Program-made: the position numbers and the translations under genes | NCBI RefSeq assembly: GCF_943373825.1 | Contig: NZ_CALSBP010000002.1 | Coordinates: 2,779,501 to 2,843,500, forward strand | Length of the DNA: 64,000 nt | Source: Aquimarina spinulae | GTDB taxonomy: Bacteria; Bacteroidota; Bacteroidia; Flavobacteriales; Flavobacteriaceae | Direction of reading: 5' to 3' | The notes under the pieces: model-generated | What the model was told of the DNA's origin: nothing | What the model saw: only the letters and a program-made list of their open reading frames with translations | Databases searched by the model: none | Shown here: one piece after another, positions 54,682 to 62,307 of the stretch | How positions within the stretch are numbered: the stretch's first letter is position 1 | Layout of the letters: each line of letters begins with the position of its first letter

Positions 54682-56250
54682 TTACTTATAAAATTCTATA
54701 TTATCAATCATAATAGCACCTTTTTCATGGCCCGGTACATTAAATACCAGGAATACTTCTTTTATATTTGAAAGGTTAATATGATTACCAAATGCCTTTA
54801 ATGGGATTAGGGTGCTGGCCATAGCACTTTTTGTAAGACTAGAAATGGGTGTTTCTAAAGAGGATTTAGTATAGCCACTGTGTTTTATAGGGTAGGGGAT
54901 TACGCCAAAATCACTGATCTTCACTTTTTTTGAATATATACCTTGTTTATCCTTAAGTCTGATGTAAAAATCCTGCTCTTTATCTGTGGTATTATAAATG
55001 TTCTTATAAATTTGGGATGCTCTAATACTTAGAAATGAATATGAGGACAAATTATAGGGAGAAGGATATTTAAATTTTACAAACGAACTTCCTACATTTT
55101 TTTTGGTCCATGTTATCCTCATTGCTTTGGTATGATGAGGTGAGTTAGGATGAATTTCCCAACTATTTCCTACTTTCATTGTAATAATCCCACTAGAAGA
55201 CTTAACAATAGCTCCACCTTTATAATTTATAGTAGCCGAATTATTTTCAAAGTTGGCAAGTACACTTTTTTTGGCATCAGTATGTTGTTGATAGAACTCA
55301 ATGTAATCATCTTGTGGCATATTAGATGGTTTTCTCTGGTATTTAAAAAACTGGTCGTATTGTGGACGATTTTCAAGATATAATTTCAGATGAGCCAATA
55401 TATAGGCATTGATTACTTTATTTTGTTCTTTAGGGTAACAAACCATATCAGAATACGTACAATGATATCCTACTTTGAAAAATATCATATCCTTTGTAGG
55501 AAATGCATTACTAAAAGTTTGTGCTTCTGTAGAACACTCATCATAAAATTTAAAACCACTTTCTTCTCTTCCGTCAGGAATTTTACGTCCATATCTGTCC
55601 TCATCATCACCAGAGTATATTACCAATAATCCTTTTATGGTATTAATAAGATTATGTTTAACATTCATATCATGTTGAACTGCTGGAGCAAGTGATATTA
55701 CAGATTTTATATTTTTACCTGTTGTGGTTTCGAGATCATCGGCAAATCTTACTACGGCTCCACCTCCCATACTATGTCCTATAAGTGCTATAGAATTAAT
55801 TAATTGTGGATATTGGTTAAATAACCAGTTGATATGCTTTGTCATTTCTGTATTTACACTCAGATCGTGTTTACCCGAGCTCCAATTTATACTTGCACTA
55901 GCAATACCGTGTTTGGCGAGATGTCTTTGTAAAACATTATATTGGTTGTGGTTAAATCCATGTCCGTGCATAATTAATGCGAAAGGATAATTAGAAGGTC
56001 CACCGGCGGGCATATAATATTTACCTTTATATTCTTCATTGTTTTGTATAAAAGAATATTCTTTAGCTTTATAGTTATAGGGCCCATCAGATATAATCGG
56101 AGGAAGGGGAGCGTCAATAACTAACCCTTTATTTTCGACTAAGGTTTCATTTTCTAATACCATGCCCTCTTCGTAGTTGCACGAATAGAAAAAGAAAATA
56201 GTAAGTACGATTAAGATTCCTGCTAAATTTAATTTAATGTTGTATTTCAT
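54682..56250 (-). CDS. Alpha/beta-hydrolase lipoprotein, copy 2
   Basis: 522 residues from ATG 56248-56250. Nearly identical to copy 1 along most of its length (signal, GHSMGGGAVVRFADD, C-terminal beta domain), but different in loop segments: INWSSGKHDLS replaces the copy 1 sequence, the acid loop reads YSGDDEDRYGRKIPDGRE, and the histidine loop reads FFKVGYHCTYSDM with a ~10-residue shorter segment. So the copies vary exactly around the predicted active site. The catalytic serine is kept. Own three-box promoter upstream. Confidence 0.82.
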   Translation of the reverse strand: MKYNIKLNLAGILIVLTIFFFYSCNYEEGMVLENETLVENKGLVIDAPLPPIISDGPYNYKAKEYSFIQNNEEYKGKYYMPAGGPSNYPFALIMHGHGFNHNQYNVLQRHLAKHGIASASINWSSGKHDLSVNTEMTKHINWLFNQYPQLINSIALIGHSMGGGAVVRFADDLETTTGKNIKSVISLAPAVQHDMNVKHNLINTIKGLLVIYSGDDEDRYGRKIPDGREESGFKFYDECSTEAQTFSNAFPTKDMIFFKVGYHCTYSDMVCYPKEQNKVINAYILAHLKLYLENRPQYDQFFKYQRKPSNMPQDDYIEFYQQHTDAKKSVLANFENNSATINYKGGAIVKSSSGIITMKVGNSWEIHPNSPHHTKAMRITWTKKNVGSSFVKFKYPSPYNLSSYSFLSIRASQIYKNIYNTTDKEQDFYIRLKDKQGIYSKKVKISDFGVIPYPIKHSGYTKSSLETPISSLTKSAMASTLIPLKAFGNHINLSNIKEVFLVFNVPGHEKGAIMIDNIEFYK

Positions 56251-56276
56251 AATTTGTGTCTTGAAGAGATTGTGAT

Positions 56277-56361
56277 CAAACATAAGATCAATAGGAAACA
56301 ATATTAATATAGAATTGATAGTTGTATGTTTTCAATTGACAATTATAGTTTTTCAATTAAT
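56277..56361 (-). promoter_or_regulatory. LytTR-like three-box promoter of hydrolase copy 2
   Basis: Boxes 56310 (TAGAATTGAT), 56331 (TTCAATTGAC), 56352 (TTCAATTAAT); -7 element TATGTTTG (minus strand, 56284-56277), 33 bp from the first box. The IS begins 57 bp beyond the last box, so the array was not damaged by the insertion. Confidence 0.85.
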
Positions 56362-56503
56362 AGAGTAAAAAGATAATTGTCTATTGATTTGTTTTTTGTG
56401 CGAGGAATTAAAAGAATGAAGTGGTTTAAACTTTTTTTGAATTGAATAAAAGGGTTGTAGATATTTGCGTTACCACACGTAAACGATCTAAAACCAACCC
56501 TTT

Positions 56504-56902
56504 ATGTACACAGTACTTGACAAAGATATGATAGGATTTGAAATTGTTCCATATATCCCAAAAACAAAAAGAGGTTTTCCACCAAGTGTTCCCTTGGTAG
56601 AGATCATAAATGCCATTCTTTATAAGCTTAAAACCGGAGTTCAATGGAGACAATTGCCTGTAAAAGTACTTTTTGAAATACACATATTAAGCTGGCAATC
56701 GGTTTATTATCATTACAGAAAATGGTGTTTATCCTCAGTATGGCAAGGATGCTGGGTTGAATTATTAAGAAAAAACAAAAAACATCTAGATCTTTCTAGT
56801 GTTGACCTAGGTGGAAGTCATACTCCGGCAGTCAGAGGTGGTCAAGATGTAGAATACCAAGGAAGGAAAAAGCGAAAGACCACTAATCCCTCTTCTTACT
56901 GA
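56504..56902 (+). CDS. IS5-family transposase, N-terminal frame (OrfA)
   Basis: 132 residues. N-terminal region typical of IS402/IS427-like transposases (helix-rich, VPLVEIINAILYKLKTGVQWRQLP) followed by WQSVYYHYRKW and DLGGSHTPAVRGG; the D of SSVDLGGSHT is the first acidic residue of the DDE triad. It stops at 56902, in a frame different from OrfB. The A-rich stretch 56865-56880 (GGAAAAAGCGAAAG) is the probable place of a programmed frameshift. Confidence 0.88.
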   Translation: MYTVLDKDMIGFEIVPYIPKTKRGFPPSVPLVEIINAILYKLKTGVQWRQLPVKVLFEIHILSWQSVYYHYRKWCLSSVWQGCWVELLRKNKKHLDLSSVDLGGSHTPAVRGGQDVEYQGRKKRKTTNPSSY

Positions 56903-57335
56903 TAGACAAGGATTACCTCTTGCTATGTCGGAACCCGTAGCTAGACATCATAACGACCTTTACAATATTGAAGTACAGTTCGAAATAGTTACAGCAACTC
57001 TTGAAGATGCCGATATACAAGCTGAAGGACTATTCTTAAACGCTGATGCAGGATTTGATTCCAAGGAATTTAGAAAAGCTTGTGATCTAAAACAAATCAA
57101 TGCTAATGTTTGCTTTAACAAACGTAACGGCAATACTGATAGGGATGAGTATTTTGATCAAAAACTATACGATCAAAGGTACGCTATTGAAAGAACCAAT
57201 GCTTGGATGGATAGCTTTAGATCGCTACTCAATAGATTTGATACCACTACAGAAAGCTGGAAAGGATTTAACTATCTAGTCTTTATGGTCATAGGAATTA
57301 GAAAATTCAAAAAGAAAGAAAAACAGAAAGTTTAA
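56860..57335 (+). CDS. IS5-family transposase, C-terminal frame (OrfB)
   Basis: The +1 frame opens before 56860 and reads ...PLLTDRQGLPLAMSEPV, so the reading overlaps OrfA; the first ATG is 56925. It has GLFLNADAGFDS (second D of the triad) and YAIERTNAWMDSFRSLLNRFD (glutamate), the closing signature of IS5 transposases. Joined to OrfA by a frameshift it gives a full-length enzyme, so the element is probably functional. Confidence 0.85.
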
Positions 57336-57424
57336 ACCACTTCAATATGTCTTATTAGATTACAATAGATATTTTCCCAAAATCTAGTTAACATAAACTT
57401 CTGATCTATTTTTACATAAGATAT

Positions 57425-58255
57425 TTATTGATCAAGCCCTAAGGAAGTATAATTCGAAAAAATAGCATCACCTACATAAGAAGATGTTCCCCGTTTTATA
57501 TCCAATTTTTGATAGTATTTGTATGCCAGAAATGATTTTACATAAATTTTGTGCTTACGAGGCCTAATACTATTCTTTGAAACCAAAGTATATAAACTTG
57601 AGGTAGAACCTTTATAATGAGATATTTCAATATTGCTACCGTTATATGAACAGTTACTTATACGATATTTAACAGTACGGCATTTGGTATACAAGGCTCC
57701 GGGTTTATTTTGACTAAAGGTTTGTGTACTGGGATAATTTACCCAAAATTCTCTATATGCATCATTGCCTAAATTAATAACATACATGGCAGTCGGACTA
57801 TCACAATAACCCAACCAATTCTTTTCACTATGGGTAATAAAGGATGTATTTGCAGGAATACTCATGTGATGTTTTTCGACTATATCTCTTTGTAATGCTT
57901 TTTCTTTGATTTTTTGATCTTCTTCTAATTTGATAAGATCTGCAGGTACGGCAATACTTTTATCGGTTAAAGTTAAAAAACGATCTAACAAGCTTAAATC
58001 ATTTAACCCATCTAATTCGCCAAAATTATCAGAGTCTCCTGAGGCTTCAAAGACAATACCATCAACTTCTGTTTTAAAAATAATTGTAGTACCACTAGGT
58101 AAGCTTATTGTTGCTAAAGTTTTAGGTGTTAAAGTGGGTATTTCTATTGATTCTTCAGTTTCAAGGATAGCATTTTCTTCAGAGCTACAAGAATAGCATA
58201 TGAAAAGGATGAATATTATGATTCTTGTTAAATTAAATTTGATTTTGTTTTTCAT
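57425..58255 (-). CDS. Mosaic paralogous lipoprotein 2
   Basis: 276 residues from ATG 58253-58255. Lipobox YSCSS. The N-terminal half is closest to lipoprotein 1 (53520), but the C-terminal half belongs to the second type with MSIPANTSFITHSEKNWLGYCDSPTAMYV, CRTVKYRISNCSY and RKHKIYVKSFLAYKYYQKLD, nearly identical to 58592. Crossed similarity indicates recombination. Transcription toward hydrolase copy 2 is separated only by the IS; no CCCTAATCCC hairpin is left behind the gene. Confidence 0.75.
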   Translation of the reverse strand: MKNKIKFNLTRIIIFILFICYSCSSEENAILETEESIEIPTLTPKTLATISLPSGTTIIFKTEVDGIVFEASGDSDNFGELDGLNDLSLLDRFLTLTDKSIAVPADLIKLEEDQKIKEKALQRDIVEKHHMSIPANTSFITHSEKNWLGYCDSPTAMYVINLGNDAYREFWVNYPSTQTFSQNKPGALYTKCRTVKYRISNCSYNGSNIEISHYKGSTSSLYTLVSKNSIRPRKHKIYVKSFLAYKYYQKLDIKRGTSSYVGDAIFSNYTSLGLDQ

Positions 58256-58279
58256 GGTTGTAAGTTTTAAGATTAAGAT

Positions 58280-58364
58280 CAAACTTAAAGACTCCAGAAA
58301 ATAATGATTAGGTAGAATTAATACTTGTCTAGTTTCAATTGATAGATATAGTTTCTCAATTGAT
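58280..58364 (-). promoter_or_regulatory. LytTR-like three-box promoter of lipoprotein 2
   Basis: Boxes 58313 (TAGAATTAAT), 58334 (TTCAATTGAT), 58355 (CTCAATTGAT); -7 element TAAGTTTG (minus strand, 58287-58280); 25 bp to the start codon. Confidence 0.85.
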
Positions 58365-58399
58365 TATCATAAATTGGTTGTTGTTAAAATAAGAAGAAC

Positions 58400-58425
58400 C
58401 CCTAATCCCAAATTTGGGATTAGGG
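58400..58425 (-). terminator. Terminator hairpin, CCCTAATCCC family, copy 3
   Basis: Same perfect palindrome as copy 2. It closes the transcript of lipoprotein 3 before the promoter of lipoprotein 2. Confidence 0.85.
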
Positions 58426-58591
58426 AGAATTCCTTTCCTTACTTAACTCAACTTAAGTAACAAAAGTTGTAGGTGAATATTGATTTGTTTTCTGTAAGAG
58501 GAATTAAATGAATATATCTTACTAGATTACAATAGATATTTTTCTAAAATCTAGTTAACATAAATTTCTGATCTATTTTTACATAAGATAT

Positions 58592-59425
58592 TTATTGATC
58601 AAGTCCTAAGGAAGTATAATTCGAAAAAATAACATCACCTACATAAGAAGCCGATCTTATCCTTTTTATATCTACTTTCTGATAGTATTTGTAGGCTAGA
58701 AATGATTTTACATAAATTTTGTGCTTACGAGGCCCAATATTATTCTTTGAAACCAAAGTATATAAATTTGAGGTAGAGCCTTTATAATGAGATACTTCAA
58801 TTTTACCTTTATATGAACAGTTGCTTATACGATATTTAACAGTACGGCATTTGGTATACAAGGCTCCGGGTTTATTTTGACTAAAGGTTTGTGTACTGGG
58901 GTAATTTACCCAAGCTTCTCTATATGCATCATTGGCAAAATTATTAACATACATGGCAGTCGGACTATCACAATAATCTAACCAATTCTTTTCACTATAG
59001 GTAATAAAGGATGTATTTGCAGGAATACTCATGTGATGTTTTTCGACTATATCTCTTTGTAATGCTTTTTCTTTGATTTTTTGATCTTCTTCTAATTTGA
59101 TAAGATCTGCAGGTACGGCAATACTTTTGTCGGTTAAGGTTAAAAAACGATGTAGTAGGCTTAAATCATTTAAGCCATCTAATTCACTGTAGTTATCAGA
59201 ATCCCCTGAAGCTTCATAGACAATACCATCGACTTCTGTTTTAAAAGTAATTGTAGTGCCACTAGGCAAGCTTATTGTTGCCAGGGTTTTGGGTGTTAGA
59301 ACAGTTGTTTCTATTGATTCTTCAGTTTCAAGGATAGTATCTTCTTCAGAACTACAAGAATAGCATAAGAAAAGAGTAAAAGTTACAATGATCCTCGCTA
59401 AATTAAATTTGATTTTGTTTTTCAT
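58592..59425 (-). CDS. Mosaic paralogous lipoprotein 3
   Basis: 277 residues from ATG 59423-59425. Same layout as lipoprotein 2 (lipobox YSCSS; second-type C-terminus with YCDSPTAMYV, CRTVKYRISNCSYKG and HKIYVKSFLAYKYYQKVD), but the N-terminal stretch IETTVLTPKTLATI and GDSDNYSEL agrees better with lipoprotein 4. The 3' flanking DNA (58484-58590) is the empty, uninterrupted equivalent of the IS5 insertion site at 56418. Tandem duplicate of the unit containing lipoprotein 2. Confidence 0.75.
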   Translation of the reverse strand: MKNKIKFNLARIIVTFTLFLCYSCSSEEDTILETEESIETTVLTPKTLATISLPSGTTITFKTEVDGIVYEASGDSDNYSELDGLNDLSLLHRFLTLTDKSIAVPADLIKLEEDQKIKEKALQRDIVEKHHMSIPANTSFITYSEKNWLDYCDSPTAMYVNNFANDAYREAWVNYPSTQTFSQNKPGALYTKCRTVKYRISNCSYKGKIEVSHYKGSTSNLYTLVSKNNIGPRKHKIYVKSFLAYKYYQKVDIKRIRSASYVGDVIFSNYTSLGLDQ

Positions 59426-59449
59426 GGTTATAAGTTTTAAGATTAAGTT

Positions 59450-59534
59450 CAAACTTAAAGACACCAGAAAACAACGACCAGGTAGAATTAATAGTTATCT
59501 AGTTTCAATTTATAGATATAGCTTTTCAATTGAT
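59450..59534 (-). promoter_or_regulatory. LytTR-like three-box promoter of lipoprotein 3
   Basis: Boxes 59483 (TAGAATTAAT), 59504 (TTCAATTTAT), 59525 (TTCAATTGAT); -7 element TAAGTTTG (minus strand, 59457-59450); 25 bp to the start codon. Confidence 0.85.
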
Positions 59535-59571
59535 CTAGCATAAATTGGTTGTTGTTAAAATAAGAAGAACT

Positions 59572-59597
59572 CTCTAATCTCAAATTTGAGATTAGAG
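59572..59597 (-). terminator. Terminator hairpin, CTCTAATCTC variant
   Basis: Palindrome with arms CTCTAATCTCAAA / TTTGAGATTAGAG, a variant of the CCCTAATCCC hairpin in which both arms changed together, so the pairing is under selection. Confidence 0.8.
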
Positions 59598-59673
59598 AAC
59601 ATTCCTTTCTTTACTTAACTCAACATTTACTAACAAATATTATAAATGTTAAGGGGTTTTGTTGGGGTGATTA

Positions 59674-60513
59674 TTAAAGAGCTAGTTCTCCTACTGAACC
59701 ATCTTTGTATTTAGAAAAAATTATAACTCCGACAAAACGTCTATTTTGTAGACTGGTAATTTTTGTAACGTGTATAGATTTGGTTGTAAATGTTTTTGAA
59801 TAATATTTATGCGTATGTTGTGGAATATAGGTCGTTTTATATAATTTCAGATTACCATTACTTAGACGATAGTAATGATTGAAAAACATGCCTATACCTC
59901 CATCATCAGCGCAATTGGTTATATGGAATTCAACTTTTCTACATTTGTTTCCCTCAGATTTTGTGTTCTCTGCACTACTAGTCCAAGATATCCCCGTATA
60001 GTTTATAAAACTGTCTTTATATTCATCATCGTCACTAGTATTAAACCTTCGTGTTGGATGATCGCAAAATTGAAAAAAACTTTTTGTTACACGATTTAAA
60101 AAAGATTTGACAACAGGGAGATTTACACTGTGTTTTTCTATTGTACCTCGTTGTAGTGCTTTTTCTTTGATTTTTTGATCTTCTTCTAATTTGATAAGAT
60201 CTGTAGGTACAGCTACATTTTCGTTGGTTAAGATTAAAAAACGATGTAGCACACTTAAATCTCTTAAGTTTTCTAATTCACCGTAGTTATCAGAATCTCC
60301 AGAAGCTTCAAAGACAATGCCATCGGTTTCTGTTTTAAAAATAATTGTAGTACCACTAGGCAAGCTTATTGTTGCCAGGGTTTTAGGTGTTAGAACAGTT
60401 GTTTCTATTACCCTTTCAGTTTCAGGGATAGTATCTTCTTCAGAACTACAGGAATAGCATAAGAAAAGAGTGAAAATTATTATGATTCTTACTAAATTAA
60501 ATTTGATTTTCAT
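59674..60513 (-). CDS. Mosaic paralogous lipoprotein 4
   Basis: 279 residues from ATG 60511-60513. Lipobox YSCSS. N-terminal half of the IETTVLTPKTLATI/GDSDNYGEL type (as lipoprotein 3), C-terminal half of the first type (KSFLNRVTKSFFQFCDHPTR, NKCRKVEFHITNC, HTHKYYSKTFTTKSIHVTKI) as lipoprotein 1. It is the fourth combination of two N-terminal and two C-terminal variants. Own promoter and terminator. Confidence 0.75.
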   Translation of the reverse strand: MKIKFNLVRIIIIFTLFLCYSCSSEEDTIPETERVIETTVLTPKTLATISLPSGTTIIFKTETDGIVFEASGDSDNYGELENLRDLSVLHRFLILTNENVAVPTDLIKLEEDQKIKEKALQRGTIEKHSVNLPVVKSFLNRVTKSFFQFCDHPTRRFNTSDDDEYKDSFINYTGISWTSSAENTKSEGNKCRKVEFHITNCADDGGIGMFFNHYYRLSNGNLKLYKTTYIPQHTHKYYSKTFTTKSIHVTKITSLQNRRFVGVIIFSKYKDGSVGELAL

Positions 60514-60537
60514 GATGGTAAGTTTTAAGATTAAAAT

Positions 60538-60622
60538 CAAACTTAAAGACACCAGAAAACAATGATAGGTAGAAATTAATAGTCATACGGTTTCAATTGA
60601 TAGATATAACTTATCAATTAAT
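60538..60622 (-). promoter_or_regulatory. LytTR-like three-box promoter of lipoprotein 4
   Basis: Boxes 60571 (AGAAATTAAT), 60592 (TTCAATTGAT), 60613 (ATCAATTAAT); -7 element TAAGTTTG (minus strand, 60545-60538). Confidence 0.82.
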
Positions 60623-60685
60623 GGTTGAACAAATTTGCATAATCAATGATAATTATTAAAGAGTCTATTGTTAAAGTACGAAGAA

Positions 60686-60715
60686 CCCCCTAATCACCGA
60701 CTTAAGATTAGGGGG
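60686..60715 (-). terminator. Terminator hairpin, CCCCCTAATC variant
   Basis: CCCCCTAATC / GATTAGGGGG with a 10-nt loop and GGTTCTTCGT on the minus strand; ends the transcript of the lipoprotein at 60802. Confidence 0.75.
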
Positions 60716-60801
60716 TAAATACTTATTTAGGGCGTTTTGTAAGGAAAAACTTACTAAAGAAAATCTATAATTCCTCTAGGGGTATTCCTTGCTCATATAT
60801 A

Positions 60802-61266
60802 TTAGTCATTGTTAACGATAACCTGTTTGTGATAGGCATAATTCTTACCATTACCTTCTAGCATATATGATACTAGAAACATAGAATTACTAGATTGCAA
60901 TTTTGGAAATTTTACATTTACTGAATTTGAAGGGATTTCGAAAATCCATGTTGTTTTTGATGCATTTGGTACAGGGTTCTGCCAAATAAAACGAATTCTA
61001 TATTTTCTTTTTGCTATCGGAATGGCATTTATCATTTGCAGTGTAGGATTAAAAGTGTAAGTAACGTTAGTTAGTGCATCTACATTTTTAGGACCATGTA
61101 GTCCAGGTTTAATAAAAAAACTAAGTTTGTTAGAATCAGTATTTTCTGTAACTTCAATTTGATCAAACGCTGTAGATTGATCGATAATTTCTTCGGATTC
61201 ATCCTGGTCACAAGAGATAAAAAATAATAGTCCAAGGATTGGTAATACATAAAATAATTTTTTCAT
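60802..61266 (-). CDS. Small lipoprotein in the LytTR-like regulon
   Basis: 154 residues, lipobox FISC (cysteine 19). Acidic linker (DQDESEEIIDQSTAFDQIEV) then a ~100-residue beta-rich domain with RYRIRFIWQNP-like KRKYRIRFIWQNPVP, KTTWIFEIPS and YAYHKQVIV; two halves of an Ig-like sandwich. It is unrelated in sequence to the mosaic lipoproteins, but its upstream region is homologous to that of the double-glycine peptide gene and carries the same box array. It is the regulon gene closest to the two-component pair. Confidence 0.7.
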   Translation of the reverse strand: MKKLFYVLPILGLLFFISCDQDESEEIIDQSTAFDQIEVTENTDSNKLSFFIKPGLHGPKNVDALTNVTYTFNPTLQMINAIPIAKRKYRIRFIWQNPVPNASKTTWIFEIPSNSVNVKFPKLQSSNSMFLVSYMLEGNGKNYAYHKQVIVNND

Positions 61267-61384
61267 AATGATTTTGATTTCTAAATTTAAAATGATGTGA
61301 AATAATCTGATTTTTTAAATAACTATACTGATGTATGTCAGAGGTTTGGATATTATATTTTAACCCTGTATATCAGTATTTAGG

Positions 61385-61469
61385 TAAATTTAGAGTAAGT
61401 AATCAAGAGTGGTAAATGGGAATTTATAAGAGATGTGTTTCAATTAATAGATCTATGGTTTCAATTGAT
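61385..61469 (-). promoter_or_regulatory. LytTR-like three-box promoter of the 60802 gene
   Basis: Boxes 61418 (GGGAATTTAT, weak), 61439 (TTCAATTAAT), 61460 (TTCAATTGAT) at 21-bp period; -7-like TAAATTTA at 61385-61392, 33 bp away. The sequence between the start codon and the boxes matches that upstream of 51206. Confidence 0.75.
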
Positions 61470-61542
61470 AAGACAACGGGTTAATCGAAATATGAATTCA
61501 TTTTTGAATATGTAAATAATAAGAATACTTTTTGTTGTACTA

Positions 61543-62295
61543 TTACAACAGATGGCTCATGGCAATGAGAAACTTTTCTTTTTTATTTTTCGAAATATTA
61601 ATGATATCATTATTATTCATCATAATATAACCTCCGTCTGACTTCACAAATTTTTTCACTTCTTTTAAATTGATCAAAAAACTATTATGTGTTCTCATAA
61701 ATTGTTGTTCGATCAATAAATTTTCATATTCTTTAAGATGTTTACTTACTAATAGAGATATATTATTTTTAAGAATAAATGAAGTGTAAGCTCCATTAGC
61801 CTTGCAGTATATGATATCCTTTATATTAATAAACTCTACACTATCTGCAGTAGAGAGACATATTTTATTAAACTTTGGCTGCTGTTGTAGATTATCTATT
61901 AAGGTTTCTAACTGTTTTTTATAAACCTCTTGATCTTTCTTTTTCTTTGCTTTTTCTATGGCATTTTTGAGTTCTTCAATACCTAAAGGCTTAAGTAAAT
62001 AATCTAAAGATGAAAATTTTATGGCCTGTATGGCATATTGCTCGTAAGCAGTAGTAAAAATTACTTCAAAATTTATGGTATCGATTTGGGTTAATATATC
62101 AAAGCCTATTCCTGATTGCAGTTCTATATCCAAAAAGACAACATCAGGATTATAGTTTTTAATTTTATCGACGGCTTCTGTAACAGAATTTGCAGTGGTC
62201 AAAACAGTGGTTTCCAGGCAAAACTCTTCTATTAATTTTGTTAAGACCTCTCTACTGTGTTTTTCGTCATCTACAATTATTGCTGTTAAGCTCAT
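61543..62295 (-). CDS. LytTR-family response regulator
   Basis: 250 residues. Receiver domain 1-118 with the acidic pair D9-D10, the phospho-acceptor Asp56 in VVFLDIEL, Thr in FTTAYEQYA and Lys in YLLKPLG. A helical linker (KKKKDQEVYKKQLETLIDN), then a LytTR DNA-binding domain (about 145-245: VEFINIKDIIYCKANGAYTSF, MRTHNSFLINLKEVKKFVK). Its gene follows the sensor kinase by 12 bp, so the two are co-transcribed. LytTR proteins bind pairs of 9-10-bp direct repeats two helical turns apart, exactly the spacing of the boxes before eight neighbouring genes. Confidence 0.95.
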   Translation of the reverse strand: MSLTAIIVDDEKHSREVLTKLIEEFCLETTVLTTANSVTEAVDKIKNYNPDVVFLDIELQSGIGFDILTQIDTINFEVIFTTAYEQYAIQAIKFSSLDYLLKPLGIEELKNAIEKAKKKKDQEVYKKQLETLIDNLQQQPKFNKICLSTADSVEFINIKDIIYCKANGAYTSFILKNNISLLVSKHLKEYENLLIEQQFMRTHNSFLINLKEVKKFVKSDGGYIMMNNNDIINISKNKKEKFLIAMSHLL

Positions 62296-62307
62296 AATTA
62301 GAAAATT

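Larger units (their letters stand above)
56418..57343 (+). mobile_element. Intact IS5-family insertion sequence, 926 bp
   Basis: Perfect 17-bp terminal inverted repeats: GAAGTGGTTTAAACTTT at 56418-56434 and its complement at 57327-57343. The bases AAT flank it on both sides (56415-56417, 57344-57346) as a 3-bp target duplication. The uninterrupted paralogous site at about 58495-58525 has AAT once, which proves both ends and the duplication. It carries two overlapping-frame ORFs, as in IS427-type members of IS5. Confidence 0.92.

Noticed and set aside
51299..61469. Regularly spaced short repeats could be read as CRISPR-like arrays
   Set aside because: Only three 10-bp units per site, spacing of 21 bp centre to centre, always at a fixed distance from a promoter element, and no cas genes.
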